Assembly: GCA_013204595.1 (NCBI GenBank)
Contig: JABMNK010000083.1
Span: 1 to 60,403 of the forward strand
Direction of reading: 5' to 3'
From: Flammeovirgaceae bacterium
GTDB taxonomy: Bacteria; Bacteroidota; Bacteroidia; Cytophagales; Cyclobacteriaceae
DNA: 60,403 bases
The notes beneath the pieces were generated by a model. The model was not told the DNA's origin. It searched no databases and was given only the letters and a program-made list of their open reading frames with translations. Below are positions 52,757 through 60,227 of this stretch, in pieces. Made by a program: the position numbers and the translations under genes. Each line of letters begins with the position of its first letter. Position 1 is the stretch's first letter.

Positions 52757-55524
52757 ATCTTGAAATTGTAAGTAATCGTAGGAATCATTTTAGAGAAAAC
52801 AGTCATTTTATATCCCTCAACAGTGCCGTCAACCGTCTTAAAAAAGATAGAATAAACATTGTCTCGTCCCGTGAGATTATAAATCGAAAACGTCCAAAAA
52901 GAATGTGCCAACTTTTTAACCTTGTGGCTGCCCTCTATATTAAATCCAAGGTCGATCCTAAAATAATCAGGAATACGAAAGGCATTTCGATCAGAATATT
53001 GAAGACTTTCAAAATTACTATAATTCCATTTTCCAATCGGATAGGTAACAGGTCTTCCTGTAGCATAAATGACATTTAAGGATAGAATATACCTTCTAGT
53101 CAATTTGTAGTTGGTCACCAAATTCAAATAATGAGGTCTGTCATAGCTAGTCCGGAAAAAGGCCCCACCATTGACTCGTTCCTCGGCAAAGTCTCCATCC
53201 AATTTGATCAAACTTCTCGAAAGCGTATAATTCATCCAGCCAGTAAACCATCCATTTGATTTTTTTGCTGATAATTCAAATCCATAGGAACGTCCGGCTC
53301 CTTGTAACAAATCAGTTTCAATGTTTTTATTGAATTGCAAATCTGAACCAACTTTAAAATCCACTAGGTTCTGTATCCACTTATAATAAACCTCTGCAGA
53401 AAACTCTAGCGCATTACTCCCTACCGTATTTTTATAATAGCCTATTGAAATGAGATCTGCTATTTGAGGTGCGATGTATTTGCCCGACAATCTCCAAATA
53501 TCGGTCGGTGCCAAAGAAGCGGAATTAACGAGCATATGAACATATTGTCGCGACCTGTTATAGCTGGCCTTTATCGAACTCAAATGTGGAAGAGAAAACC
53601 TTCCTGATAAGCGTACTTCAGGGCCGTGGTAAGTAGCAATCGGCGCTCCCTTTTGGTAGGAAATAGTATCTACTATGAAATCTTGACTCAAAGGTTTATC
53701 ACTGGCATACTGATAAGATTCTGACGGACCCAAATTAGAAAATAGGGAATATCTTAGACCCGCGTACAGAGAAATCTGTTTGGACGGTTCATACTGATCG
53801 GAAAAATAGATGGCAGATTCAATTCCTTGCTCGGGGTTAATCTCATCATAACGAATGTCGGATAGCTCCCCCAAAGACTCTCGAACCCCTGGATTTACCT
53901 GATATCTTTTCGCAGTCATTCCAAAATTGAAATAGTTTTTATCTCCTAAATAATAATTGAAATCCGCAGTGCCGGCCAATTCGGAGATGTCATAATTGAT
54001 ATCAAAAGCCTGCGTTGCCAACGCATCATACCCAATATTATAGCGGTATCGACTGCCTGTAAATCTTAACGTCCCATCAAAAATATCATTAAATTGATGC
54101 TTCCAGTTTATAGAAAAATTTGAATTGGTATAACTAAAATCAGAATAACCAAGTAAGGAATCCGAATCAAGTTGAAAACTATCAAAACTATAATAACCTG
54201 TAGCTGAAAGGGTGTTTTTTTCATCAATTTTATGATCCATTTTGACAATCAAATCATAAAATGCGGCCTCTTGATTGGCAAAAGGAGATTTGGTCAGTTG
54301 TTTTAGCACAAAATCAGAATATGTTGCCCTTCCGCCCAACATAAAAGATGTTTTGTCTTTTATGATAGGTCCTTCAAGCAATAAGTTTGAGGTAACAGGT
54401 CCAATCCCCCCATTTAAAGAAAATTTTTCTTTATTGGGGACCCTAGTTGTTACTTCAAAAACCGAAGATAGCCGACCTCCGTATTTCGCTGGAATACCCC
54501 CTTTGAAGAGTTCCATTCCCTCCACAGCTTCCGAATTAAACACGGAAAAAAAACCGAAAAAATGAGAAGTATTATAAATAGGGGCACCATCGATCATAAA
54601 AAGATTTTGATCTGCCTTCCCCCCTCTTATGTTGATACCCGCAGCCCCTTCTCCAACTACCTGAACCCCAGAAGTCGTCGTTGCTGCCTTGACAATGTCT
54701 CGCTCACCCAAAAGTACAGGTACATTTTTAGTCTCTTCAATTCCTATTCGAGTAACACCCATTTGAGACTGATCTATATTAATATCTCGATCTGAACTGA
54801 CGGTTACCTCGTTCAGAGCGATTACATCTACCTCCATCTCTACATTTAAAGTGCCTTCAGAAAATACGACGATCGTACGATCGGTGTTTTTCATTTCTAA
54901 AGATTGAAATAATAAAATATGCCTACCGGTGGGGGCATTCAATGTGTAAAAGCCTGTCGCATCAGTTGTGGTCCCAATGAATGGAGATTCTAAATATATA
55001 AAAGCGCCCTCAACGGGTATCTGACTTCCTTCTTGTCTGACATAACCCGCTATTGGAACGGTCTTGCCAATAGTAAACTGATTCCGATCACCAACCTCAA
55101 ATACTTTTTCTTGCTGATTGATACCCTCCTCCTCTTTTTGGTATTCCTTCGCAAAAATCAATCCCTTTTTAATCGGCTCATAGGTTGCCTCTCCATTAAA
55201 AAATTTTCCTATTCCAAACTGAGTAATTATCGGTTTTTGGTAAGAAATGTATACTTGATCTCCACTCAATAAATAATTCAATTTGTTACTGCTAAACACT
55301 TGATGTAAAACCGTATCTAATGAGGCATTTACGAAATTGTCAGAGACTTTAACAGTATCAATCCAATTTATGTCATAGAAAAACTTGATTTTAAATTGTG
55401 CTTCTAAGTCTAGAATCACCGAGGCGAGTGACTCTTCAGAATAATTTTCTGTAAATCTTGCCGTCATCTGAGCATAGGAAGAGACTGATGTTATTAAGAT
55501 AAATATGACCAATAAAACTCTCAT
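52753..55524 (-). CDS. TonB-dependent outer-membrane receptor with STN and carboxypeptidase-like domains
   Basis: An outer-membrane receptor of about 923 residues that imports an unknown ligand using TonB energy. After the signal peptide (MRVLLVIFILITSVSSYAQ) comes an STN domain (about 22-95, FTENYSEESLASVILDLEAQ), a carboxypeptidase-D-like beta domain (about 160-240, VPVEGAFIYLESPFIGTTTD), a plug (about 250-360, GGKADQNLFMIDGAPIYN) and a beta-barrel. The ATG at 55524 is chosen because its ATGA overlap with the upstream stop is the usual arrangement; ATGs at 55548 and 55533 also exist. STN domains usually contact FecR-type anti-sigma factors, but none is nearby. Confidence 0.92.
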   Translation of the reverse strand: MRVLLVIFILITSVSSYAQMTARFTENYSEESLASVILDLEAQFKIKFFYDINWIDTVKVSDNFVNASLDTVLHQVFSSNKLNYLLSGDQVYISYQKPIITQFGIGKFFNGEATYEPIKKGLIFAKEYQKEEEGINQQEKVFEVGDRNQFTIGKTVPIAGYVRQEGSQIPVEGAFIYLESPFIGTTTDATGFYTLNAPTGRHILLFQSLEMKNTDRTIVVFSEGTLNVEMEVDVIALNEVTVSSDRDINIDQSQMGVTRIGIEETKNVPVLLGERDIVKAATTTSGVQVVGEGAAGINIRGGKADQNLFMIDGAPIYNTSHFFGFFSVFNSEAVEGMELFKGGIPAKYGGRLSSVFEVTTRVPNKEKFSLNGGIGPVTSNLLLEGPIIKDKTSFMLGGRATYSDFVLKQLTKSPFANQEAAFYDLIVKMDHKIDEKNTLSATGYYSFDSFQLDSDSLLGYSDFSYTNSNFSINWKHQFNDIFDGTLRFTGSRYRYNIGYDALATQAFDINYDISELAGTADFNYYLGDKNYFNFGMTAKRYQVNPGVRESLGELSDIRYDEINPEQGIESAIYFSDQYEPSKQISLYAGLRYSLFSNLGPSESYQYASDKPLSQDFIVDTISYQKGAPIATYHGPEVRLSGRFSLPHLSSIKASYNRSRQYVHMLVNSASLAPTDIWRLSGKYIAPQIADLISIGYYKNTVGSNALEFSAEVYYKWIQNLVDFKVGSDLQFNKNIETDLLQGAGRSYGFELSAKKSNGWFTGWMNYTLSRSLIKLDGDFAEERVNGGAFFRTSYDRPHYLNLVTNYKLTRRYILSLNVIYATGRPVTYPIGKWNYSNFESLQYSDRNAFRIPDYFRIDLGFNIEGSHKVKKLAHSFWTFSIYNLTGRDNVYSIFFKTVDGTVEGYKMTVFSKMIPTITYNFKI

Positions 55525-56261
55525 TCTTTCCATCCCATTTGATGACAATACATTGCCAATCGTTTAATATCTTGGTCTTGATTTGGTTTAATTAATAATG
55601 TATTTGACTTTATAAAATTTTTAATTTCTTGTTTATGAATCGGATAAGCCTGAAAAAAAGCAGATTTATTCTTTATTTTAATCCGCTGATTCTGTAGGAT
55701 TAAAAAATAGTGATCCAGTGAATAATAGGCTACTGCTGGATATCCTTCAGGGCCATTTTCAAAATGCTCTTTTTTTGTCTTTTTCACCAAAATCTTGATC
55801 TCGGGCGCTTCAAATAAAACCTGATAAAAACCAGGCATATCTGGCGCCTGATTTCCTTCAAATCTTTTAAATACATTATTCCCGATTTCAAATTCAGAAA
55901 TAAGATACTGCGCCAATTTCAGCGGTTCTGTCTTGGTCAAGAGATTTGTTTCATTTTGAATCAGCAACAAATCCCGGAAGGTATTATAAAGCATGCTCAC
56001 TTCAAAAGTTTGACCCTTGTAGGTGAGTTTTCCTCGCTGCCAATTCTTCTCAAGATAATATTCATGACTCCTTACAGATTGGGTCACGAACGGATAAAAA
56101 GAACCCCTAATCAGAACTGTGTTTTCAATCTTTATTGTCGAATCATACCAATTCGAGACATCCTTATCCAAATCCAGATTACCAATCAAGTATTGGCCAT
56201 AAAGGGGTCCGGTAATACCGATACCTATTGAAAAAATAAAATACTTTAAAAATGAAATCAT
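55521..56261 (-). CDS. Exported hypothetical protein, first gene of the TonB receptor operon
   Basis: A 246-residue protein with signal peptide (MISFLKYFIFSIGIGITGPLYGQ). No domain is recognised. The mature part looks like a beta-rich fold (NTVLIRGSFYPFVTQSV, KLTYKGQTFEVSMLYNTF) with a C-terminal helical stretch. Its stop overlaps the receptor start by 4 nt, so it is transcribed with it and its role is probably tied to the transport system. Its upstream leader has a 12-bp inverted repeat. Confidence 0.7.
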   Translation of the reverse strand: MISFLKYFIFSIGIGITGPLYGQYLIGNLDLDKDVSNWYDSTIKIENTVLIRGSFYPFVTQSVRSHEYYLEKNWQRGKLTYKGQTFEVSMLYNTFRDLLLIQNETNLLTKTEPLKLAQYLISEFEIGNNVFKRFEGNQAPDMPGFYQVLFEAPEIKILVKKTKKEHFENGPEGYPAVAYYSLDHYFLILQNQRIKIKNKSAFFQAYPIHKQEIKNFIKSNTLLIKPNQDQDIKRLAMYCHQMGWKE

Positions 56262-56677
56262 AAATAAATACTACTCTTTTTTATTGTTGAATTATTGCTA
56301 TACCCAACTAACAATAAAAAAGTTGACCTAAAATCATCATAGGCTGCACAAAAATATAACTTAAACCTTTTGCAATTCAGAATCCTGACGAAAGATTAAA
56401 TCAAAGATACTTCTATAATAACCGTTATACGTTACCTCCCGTAAGTAAAAGGATCAATCTTTACAGAAATCTCAGAATCAGCTTCACATAAAAGCGCTGA
56501 TGGTGTGAATTTATAGATAAATAAATACAATGACTTCAATATCTCCTCCGCTCATCACAAATACCAGAAATACCCCGCCCTATCACTGGGTGTGAGCTTT
56601 TAAGATAACCATAAATGTTCGTACCGAATCCAATGATCCGTTATTTTAAATCCACTATTTTCAATATATTAGCAGTC
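56262..56677. other. 416-nt divergent intergenic region
   Basis: Lies between the TonB operon (minus) and the TRAP genes (plus). It holds the 12-bp inverted repeat at 56276-56322 and little else recognisable. The frame that extends the DctQ gene to 56615 is also here. Confidence 0.5.
56276..56322. repeat. 12-bp inverted repeat in the TonB operon leader
   Basis: CTTTTTTATTGT (56276-56287) pairs perfectly with ACAATAAAAAAG (56311-56322), 15 nt upstream of the operon's first start codon. AT-rich and separated by 23 nt, so it may be an operator or leader hairpin. Confidence 0.35.
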
Positions 56678-57172
56678 ATGAATCGTATGATTACTCAGAT
56701 TAATAACCTTACTCAAAGCATAGGGAAAATCGTATCTTGGTTTTCTATTCTTTTAATCATCATCATCATTGTCGATGTTTTTTTTAGGTATTCGTTTAAT
56801 ATCACCACAACGGCAACTTTTGAAATAGAATGGCATCTTTTTGGATTAATGTTTATGCTTGGAGCAGCCTGGACACTTGAACAAGATAAACATGTCCGTG
56901 TTGACTTATTTTATCAAAGTTTTGGATCCAAAACCAAAGCACTCATCAATTTATTTGGGACCCTGCTACTTTTAATCCCTTTTTGCTGGGTTGGCATGGT
57001 CGAAAGTATTGATTTTGTGACACATTCCTATGCTCAAAATGAAACTAGTCCAGATCCAGGCGGACTCCCTGCAAGATATTTGATCAAAGCCACTATCCCC
57101 TTGGGGTTTGCCTTATTGCTGTTGCAAGGTATTTCCTTGATATTAACTTCAATAAAAACCTTGATTAGGTGA
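56678..57172 (+). CDS. TRAP transporter small permease (DctQ-type)
   Basis: A 164-residue membrane protein with four helices, the small permease subunit of a tripartite ATP-independent periplasmic transporter. The VDVFFRYSFN and WHLFGLMFMLGAAWTLEQDKHVRVDL segments are characteristic. The ATG at 56678 (MNRMITQINNLTQ) gives the usual N-terminus; a longer frame from 56615 adds 21 residues without hydrophobic or conserved features. Its stop overlaps the large-permease start (TGATG). Confidence 0.88.
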   Translation: MNRMITQINNLTQSIGKIVSWFSILLIIIIIVDVFFRYSFNITTTATFEIEWHLFGLMFMLGAAWTLEQDKHVRVDLFYQSFGSKTKALINLFGTLLLLIPFCWVGMVESIDFVTHSYAQNETSPDPGGLPARYLIKATIPLGFALLLLQGISLILTSIKTLIR

Positions 57173-58473
57173 TGGCAGAATACCTACCTATACTGTTTTT
57201 TGCCGCTGTCTTTATATTAATCTTGGCTGGATATCCGGTAGCTTTTACCTTGGGGGGTATCGCTGTGATCGTAGGGGTATGGGTTTTTGATATGGACTTT
57301 TTCTATCTGCTCTCCTTGAGGGTTTATGGGACCATGCAAAATTTCGTCCTGTTAGGAGTCCCTCTTTTTGTATTTATGGGTATGATGCTTGAAAAATCTG
57401 GAATTGCTGAGAAGTTACTGGAAACTATGGCCTTGCTTTTTGGTAAATTTAAAGGTGGTTTGGCACTATCGGTAATTGTAGTTGGTGCCTTACTCGCAGC
57501 TTCCACAGGAATCGTAGGTGCCACGGTGGTGACTATGGGATTAATCAGCCTCCCAACAATGCTTAAACGCGGTTACGCTCCAACCCTCGCCTTAGGCACT
57601 ATTGCGGCTTCCGGAACGCTCGGACAAATCATACCTCCCTCGGTCATTTTGGTTTTATTGGCAAGTGTATTGAATGTCCCCGTAGGCACTTTGTTTGTGG
57701 CAGCAATCGTTCCTGGCAGCTGCCTAGTCCTCTTTTATGCCTTGTATGTCATTGTCTATGCCCAAATCTTTCCCAACAGGGCACCGGCAATGCCAAAAGA
57801 AGAAGTCGCTTCATTTAGAGCCATCGGATTTTCCAAGGAAGTAATTCAATCCTTTTTGTTGCCGCTGTTACTCATTGTAATGGTTTTGGGTACCATCATT
57901 GGAGGCATTGCCTCCCCAACCGAAGCAGCAGGGGTCGGTGCTATGGGGGCCATTTTATTGACGCTATACAAGCGTAAGCTTACGATAAAAATTCTTTCAG
58001 AAGTGACCAAAGAAACGATCATGTTGACTTCCATGGTGTTTATGATATTGATAGGTGCTACTGCCTTTTCGCTCGTGTTCCGAGGACTTGAAGGTGATAA
58101 AATGTTTCTACAAATAGTATCCGAATCTCAACTAGGACCAGATGGGTTTTTACTGCTGGTCATGGCGCTGGTATTTATCGCAGGGTTTTTTATTGATTTT
58201 ATTGAAATCATCTTCATTGTCGTCCCTGTCGTGGCGCCAATATTTGCAAGTATGGGCATTGATCTTGTATGGATTGGCATCCTGCTCGCCATCAATCTTC
58301 AAACGTCCTTTCTTACTCCTCCTTTTGGCTTTGCACTTTTTTATCTCAAGGGCGTCGCACCTCCTGAGATAAAGACCAAACAACTCTATCTGGGCGTACT
58401 TCCCTTTGTCTTTATTCAAATAGTTTTTTTGACCTTACTTATCCTATTTCCAGGATTACTGAAGTTATTTTAA
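57172..58473 (+). CDS. TRAP transporter large permease (DctM-type)
   Basis: A 433-residue membrane protein with about twelve helices, the ion-coupled large permease of a TRAP transporter for carboxylates or similar acids. The segments PLFVFMGMMLEKSGIAEKLL, TIAASGTLGQIIPPSVIL (with the conserved GxLGxxIPPS), GIASPTEAAGVGA and FLTPPFGFALFYLKG are typical. ATG at 57172 is used; a GTG one codon earlier is possible. It follows DctQ with TGATG overlap. No DctP binding protein is adjacent. Confidence 0.93.
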   Translation: MAEYLPILFFAAVFILILAGYPVAFTLGGIAVIVGVWVFDMDFFYLLSLRVYGTMQNFVLLGVPLFVFMGMMLEKSGIAEKLLETMALLFGKFKGGLALSVIVVGALLAASTGIVGATVVTMGLISLPTMLKRGYAPTLALGTIAASGTLGQIIPPSVILVLLASVLNVPVGTLFVAAIVPGSCLVLFYALYVIVYAQIFPNRAPAMPKEEVASFRAIGFSKEVIQSFLLPLLLIVMVLGTIIGGIASPTEAAGVGAMGAILLTLYKRKLTIKILSEVTKETIMLTSMVFMILIGATAFSLVFRGLEGDKMFLQIVSESQLGPDGFLLLVMALVFIAGFFIDFIEIIFIVVPVVAPIFASMGIDLVWIGILLAINLQTSFLTPPFGFALFYLKGVAPPEIKTKQLYLGVLPFVFIQIVFLTLLILFPGLLKLF

Positions 58474-58639
58474 TTTTTTAACTACCTCATTAATAATATA
58501 TTAGAAAAATATTATTGTCGTTCAAGTCATCCTATTTTTTCCAAAAAACTTGGTGATTTTAGATGACGTTAAAAGAAAAATCAGCAATTTTTCCAACCAA
58601 AATACGTTAAACTCGTCTTAAGAACTTAACCCGTTCAAT

Positions 58640-59107
58640 ATGAAAAAGTATTCATTCCTCTGTTTATTCTCAATGCTGCTCACCATACCGTCTTTATCTC
58701 AACCAAAAATGAGTTCAAAAGCACTATACGGTAAATGGAAACTTCATGTCGACATCAAAGAAGCACTAAAAGAAGAACAATTTGATCGTAGTTTTCTAGA
58801 ATCCATTTTCATTTCGGGAATATCGGACATGGTCGAATCCATTTTAAACGAAGTACTAATCACTTTTTATTTTGATAAAAACAATGAACTGATAGTAACT
58901 GTTGTGATCAATATCGAAGATGCTGAAACGGAAATTGAAACCTTAACTTGGGAAATCAATTCAAAGGGTCAATTGCTGATTGAAGACATTGACAACGACG
59001 AAGTTAATCTTCAAAACGATGGTTTTTGGTTATTGAAAAATGGGGTTTTGATCAATTTTGATGAACAAGGTACTTTGCGAGAACACATTTACTTGGTGAG
59101 GGAATAA
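58640..59107 (+). CDS. Small exported hypothetical protein, lipocalin-like
   Basis: A 155-residue protein with signal peptide (MKKYSFLCLFSMLLTIPSLSQ). A GKWKLHVD segment after the signal and repeated beta strands (VLITFYFDKNNELIVTVVINI, LTWEINSKGQLLI, GVLINFDEQGTLREHIYL) recall lipocalin-type folds, but no family can be assigned. It is monocistronic, with a terminator-like hairpin downstream and the tRNA-fragment junction 59 nt after its stop. Confidence 0.7.
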   Translation: MKKYSFLCLFSMLLTIPSLSQPKMSSKALYGKWKLHVDIKEALKEEQFDRSFLESIFISGISDMVESILNEVLITFYFDKNNELIVTVVINIEDAETEIETLTWEINSKGQLLIEDIDNDEVNLQNDGFWLLKNGVLINFDEQGTLREHIYLVRE

Positions 59108-59118
59108 CCACTCAAATT

Positions 59119-59153
59119 AAAAAAACCTATCAGCTAAACTAAGAGGCTTTTTT
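59119..59153 (+). terminator. Probable Rho-independent terminator
   Basis: A stem of AAAAAAACCT (59119-59128) against AGGCTTTTTT (59144-59153), with one mismatch or bulged C at 59147, ending in a six-T run. It lies 12 nt after the stop of the small exported protein gene. Confidence 0.6.
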
Positions 59154-59165
59154 AACTCAAAAAAA

Positions 59166-59188
59166 TGTCGGGATGACTGGATTCGAAC
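59166..59188 (-). other. tRNA 3'-end fragment, probable attachment site of a mobile element
   Basis: Read on the minus strand, 23 nt match the T-loop and 3' acceptor strand of a tRNA: GTTCGAATC (T-loop with its closing pair), AGT, then CATCCCG as the 3' acceptor strand, discriminator A and CA. The acceptor implies a tRNA starting CGGGATG, i.e. a C1-G72 pair, which points to tRNA-Pro. The 5' side of the T-stem (AAGAG) does not pair, and no anticodon or D arm exists, so this is a fragment. It is what remains at one end after integration into a tRNA 3' end; the intact tRNA should be at the other end, to the right. Confidence 0.75.
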
Positions 59189-59241
59189 TCTTGTTGTATA
59201 TACTTGATAATCAATGATTTATAATATTTAATCTTTAATTT

Positions 59242-59281
59242 TGGTGAGTATATAATAAAAAATGGTGAGTATTACTCACCA
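59242..59281. promoter_or_regulatory. TGGTGAGTA operator-like repeats in the element end
   Basis: TGGTGAGTA occurs at 59242-59250 and 59263-59271, 21 bp apart (two helical turns); the second copy forms a perfect inverted repeat with TACTCACCA at 59273-59281 (1-nt spacer). This resembles binding sites for a dimeric regulator or excisionase. Confidence 0.5.
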
Positions 59282-59328
59282 ATATTTTTTATCTATCAAC
59301 CCTATATTCATTACTAATATATACAAAA

Positions 59329-59360
59329 AATGGGATACTATATAGTTACAGTATCCCATT
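59329..59360. repeat. 11-bp inverted repeat in the element end
   Basis: AATGGGATACT (59329-59339) and AGTATCCCATT (59350-59360) are perfect complements around a 10-nt loop. No T-run follows, so it is more likely a protein site or structured RNA than a terminator. Confidence 0.5.
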
Positions 59361-59479
59361 ACCAAAGGTGGATTTGTACATAGGTATTGAAGACAATTGA
59401 ATCGATGTTAGAATCCTAAATAGAAATAATTTCAATATTTTTCATTCATTTTTTATCGTTTTCCTACACTTCGTAATAC

Positions 59480-59788
59480 TTATATAAGATACTGGTGTCC
59501 AACATAGGGTTCAACACCAACCACCCATGAGGAGTACATTAGTAGTGGGTCAGAAGTCGGATAGTATTCTGTGGGATTGAAATAATATCTAAACATAACG
59601 GAAGAGGTTTCTCCGATAGTATCAAAAATGATTCTACTATAAATCAGATATGGGGGATTCCAACGGACTGGTCTGAGGAAGTGTAGAATTAACTCACTGA
59701 AAGGATTGTAAAAAATCTCTAAGGGGATTGGTGTATCTAGTTCTGAATAAGTTGAAACAATAAAAAAGTTTGAATAAAAAATTCCCAC
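59480..59788 (-). CDS. Hypothetical element protein (doubtful)
   Basis: A 102-codon frame with a GTG start (59788); an in-frame TGA lies six codons upstream and there is no ATG. The translation is rich in Y, F and P (YFNPTEYYPTSDPLLMYSS) and matches nothing known. It may be a genuine small cargo gene or a chance open frame in AT-rich DNA. Confidence 0.3.
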   Translation of the reverse strand: MGIFYSNFFIVSTYSELDTPIPLEIFYNPFSELILHFLRPVRWNPPYLIYSRIIFDTIGETSSVMFRYYFNPTEYYPTSDPLLMYSSWVVGVEPYVGHQYLI

Positions 59789-59839
59789 CTCTTCACTAAA
59801 AATTCAAGGTTGATACTATTTATAATAAACTGTTTAAAG

Positions 59840-60082
59840 ATGAAACAAAACAAACTAACACCTGAATCCTTACAATGGATAAAAGACCATCCAAAAGAGT
59901 TCATGGAGGAGTTAATCAGAAAATCAGAACTGGTTAAAAACTTCTCCCATAAATTAGAAGAATTCAGAATCAGAAAAGATAAAATCGGTTACAGTTTGAA
60001 ATTCAATGAATTATTAAAAAAAGAAGAGGATAAAATAAATGGAAGAAAGAATAACCAAACAACAACTAATGAAGATGTATAA
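59840..60082 (+). CDS. Small hypothetical element protein, possibly coiled coil
   Basis: An 80-residue product starting MKQNKLTPESLQWIKDHPKE at ATG 59840 (a longer frame from 59810 adds ten poorly supported residues). It is charged and helix-rich, with a possible coiled coil (SELVKNFSHKLEEFRIRKDK) and a basic, asparagine-rich tail. No domain is recognised. It overlaps the next gene by 44 nt in a different frame. Confidence 0.5.
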   Translation: MKQNKLTPESLQWIKDHPKEFMEELIRKSELVKNFSHKLEEFRIRKDKIGYSLKFNELLKKEEDKINGRKNNQTTTNEDV

Positions 60083-60227
60083 TGTAAATAGAAGTACCAT
60101 AGAAGAGTGGAGGAGAAGGTTTGGATTACCGATGATACAAATATCCTCTCATAAAAAATACATCCGTAGAGAGGATTTAATGAAGTGGGAGAATGAGATG
60201 AAAGATGGGGTATGTGAAGTGAATTAA
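60039..60227 (+). CDS. Excisionase/MerR-like winged-helix DNA-binding protein
   Basis: A 62-residue protein consisting of a single small winged-helix domain of the excisionase (HTH_17) type: TKQQLMKMYNVNRSTIEEWRRR for the two DNA-reading helices, then GLPMIQISSHKKYIRREDL for the wing and YIRREDL recognition end. In integrated elements such proteins act as recombination directionality factors or repressors. Its overlap with the upstream gene and the presence of TGGTGAGTA repeats about 0.8 kb upstream suit a regulatory role; direct binding is inference. Confidence 0.65.
   Translation: MEERITKQQLMKMYNVNRSTIEEWRRRFGLPMIQISSHKKYIRREDLMKWENEMKDGVCEVN

Noticed and set aside
59161-59200. A complete tRNA gene on the minus strand
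   Set aside because: Only the T-loop and 3' acceptor strand are present; no anticodon arm, D arm or 5' acceptor strand follows, and the T-stem's 5' side does not pair.
59204-59225. A -35/-10 promoter in the element end (TTGATA ... TATAAT)
   Set aside because: Spacing is only 10 nt, outside the functional range.
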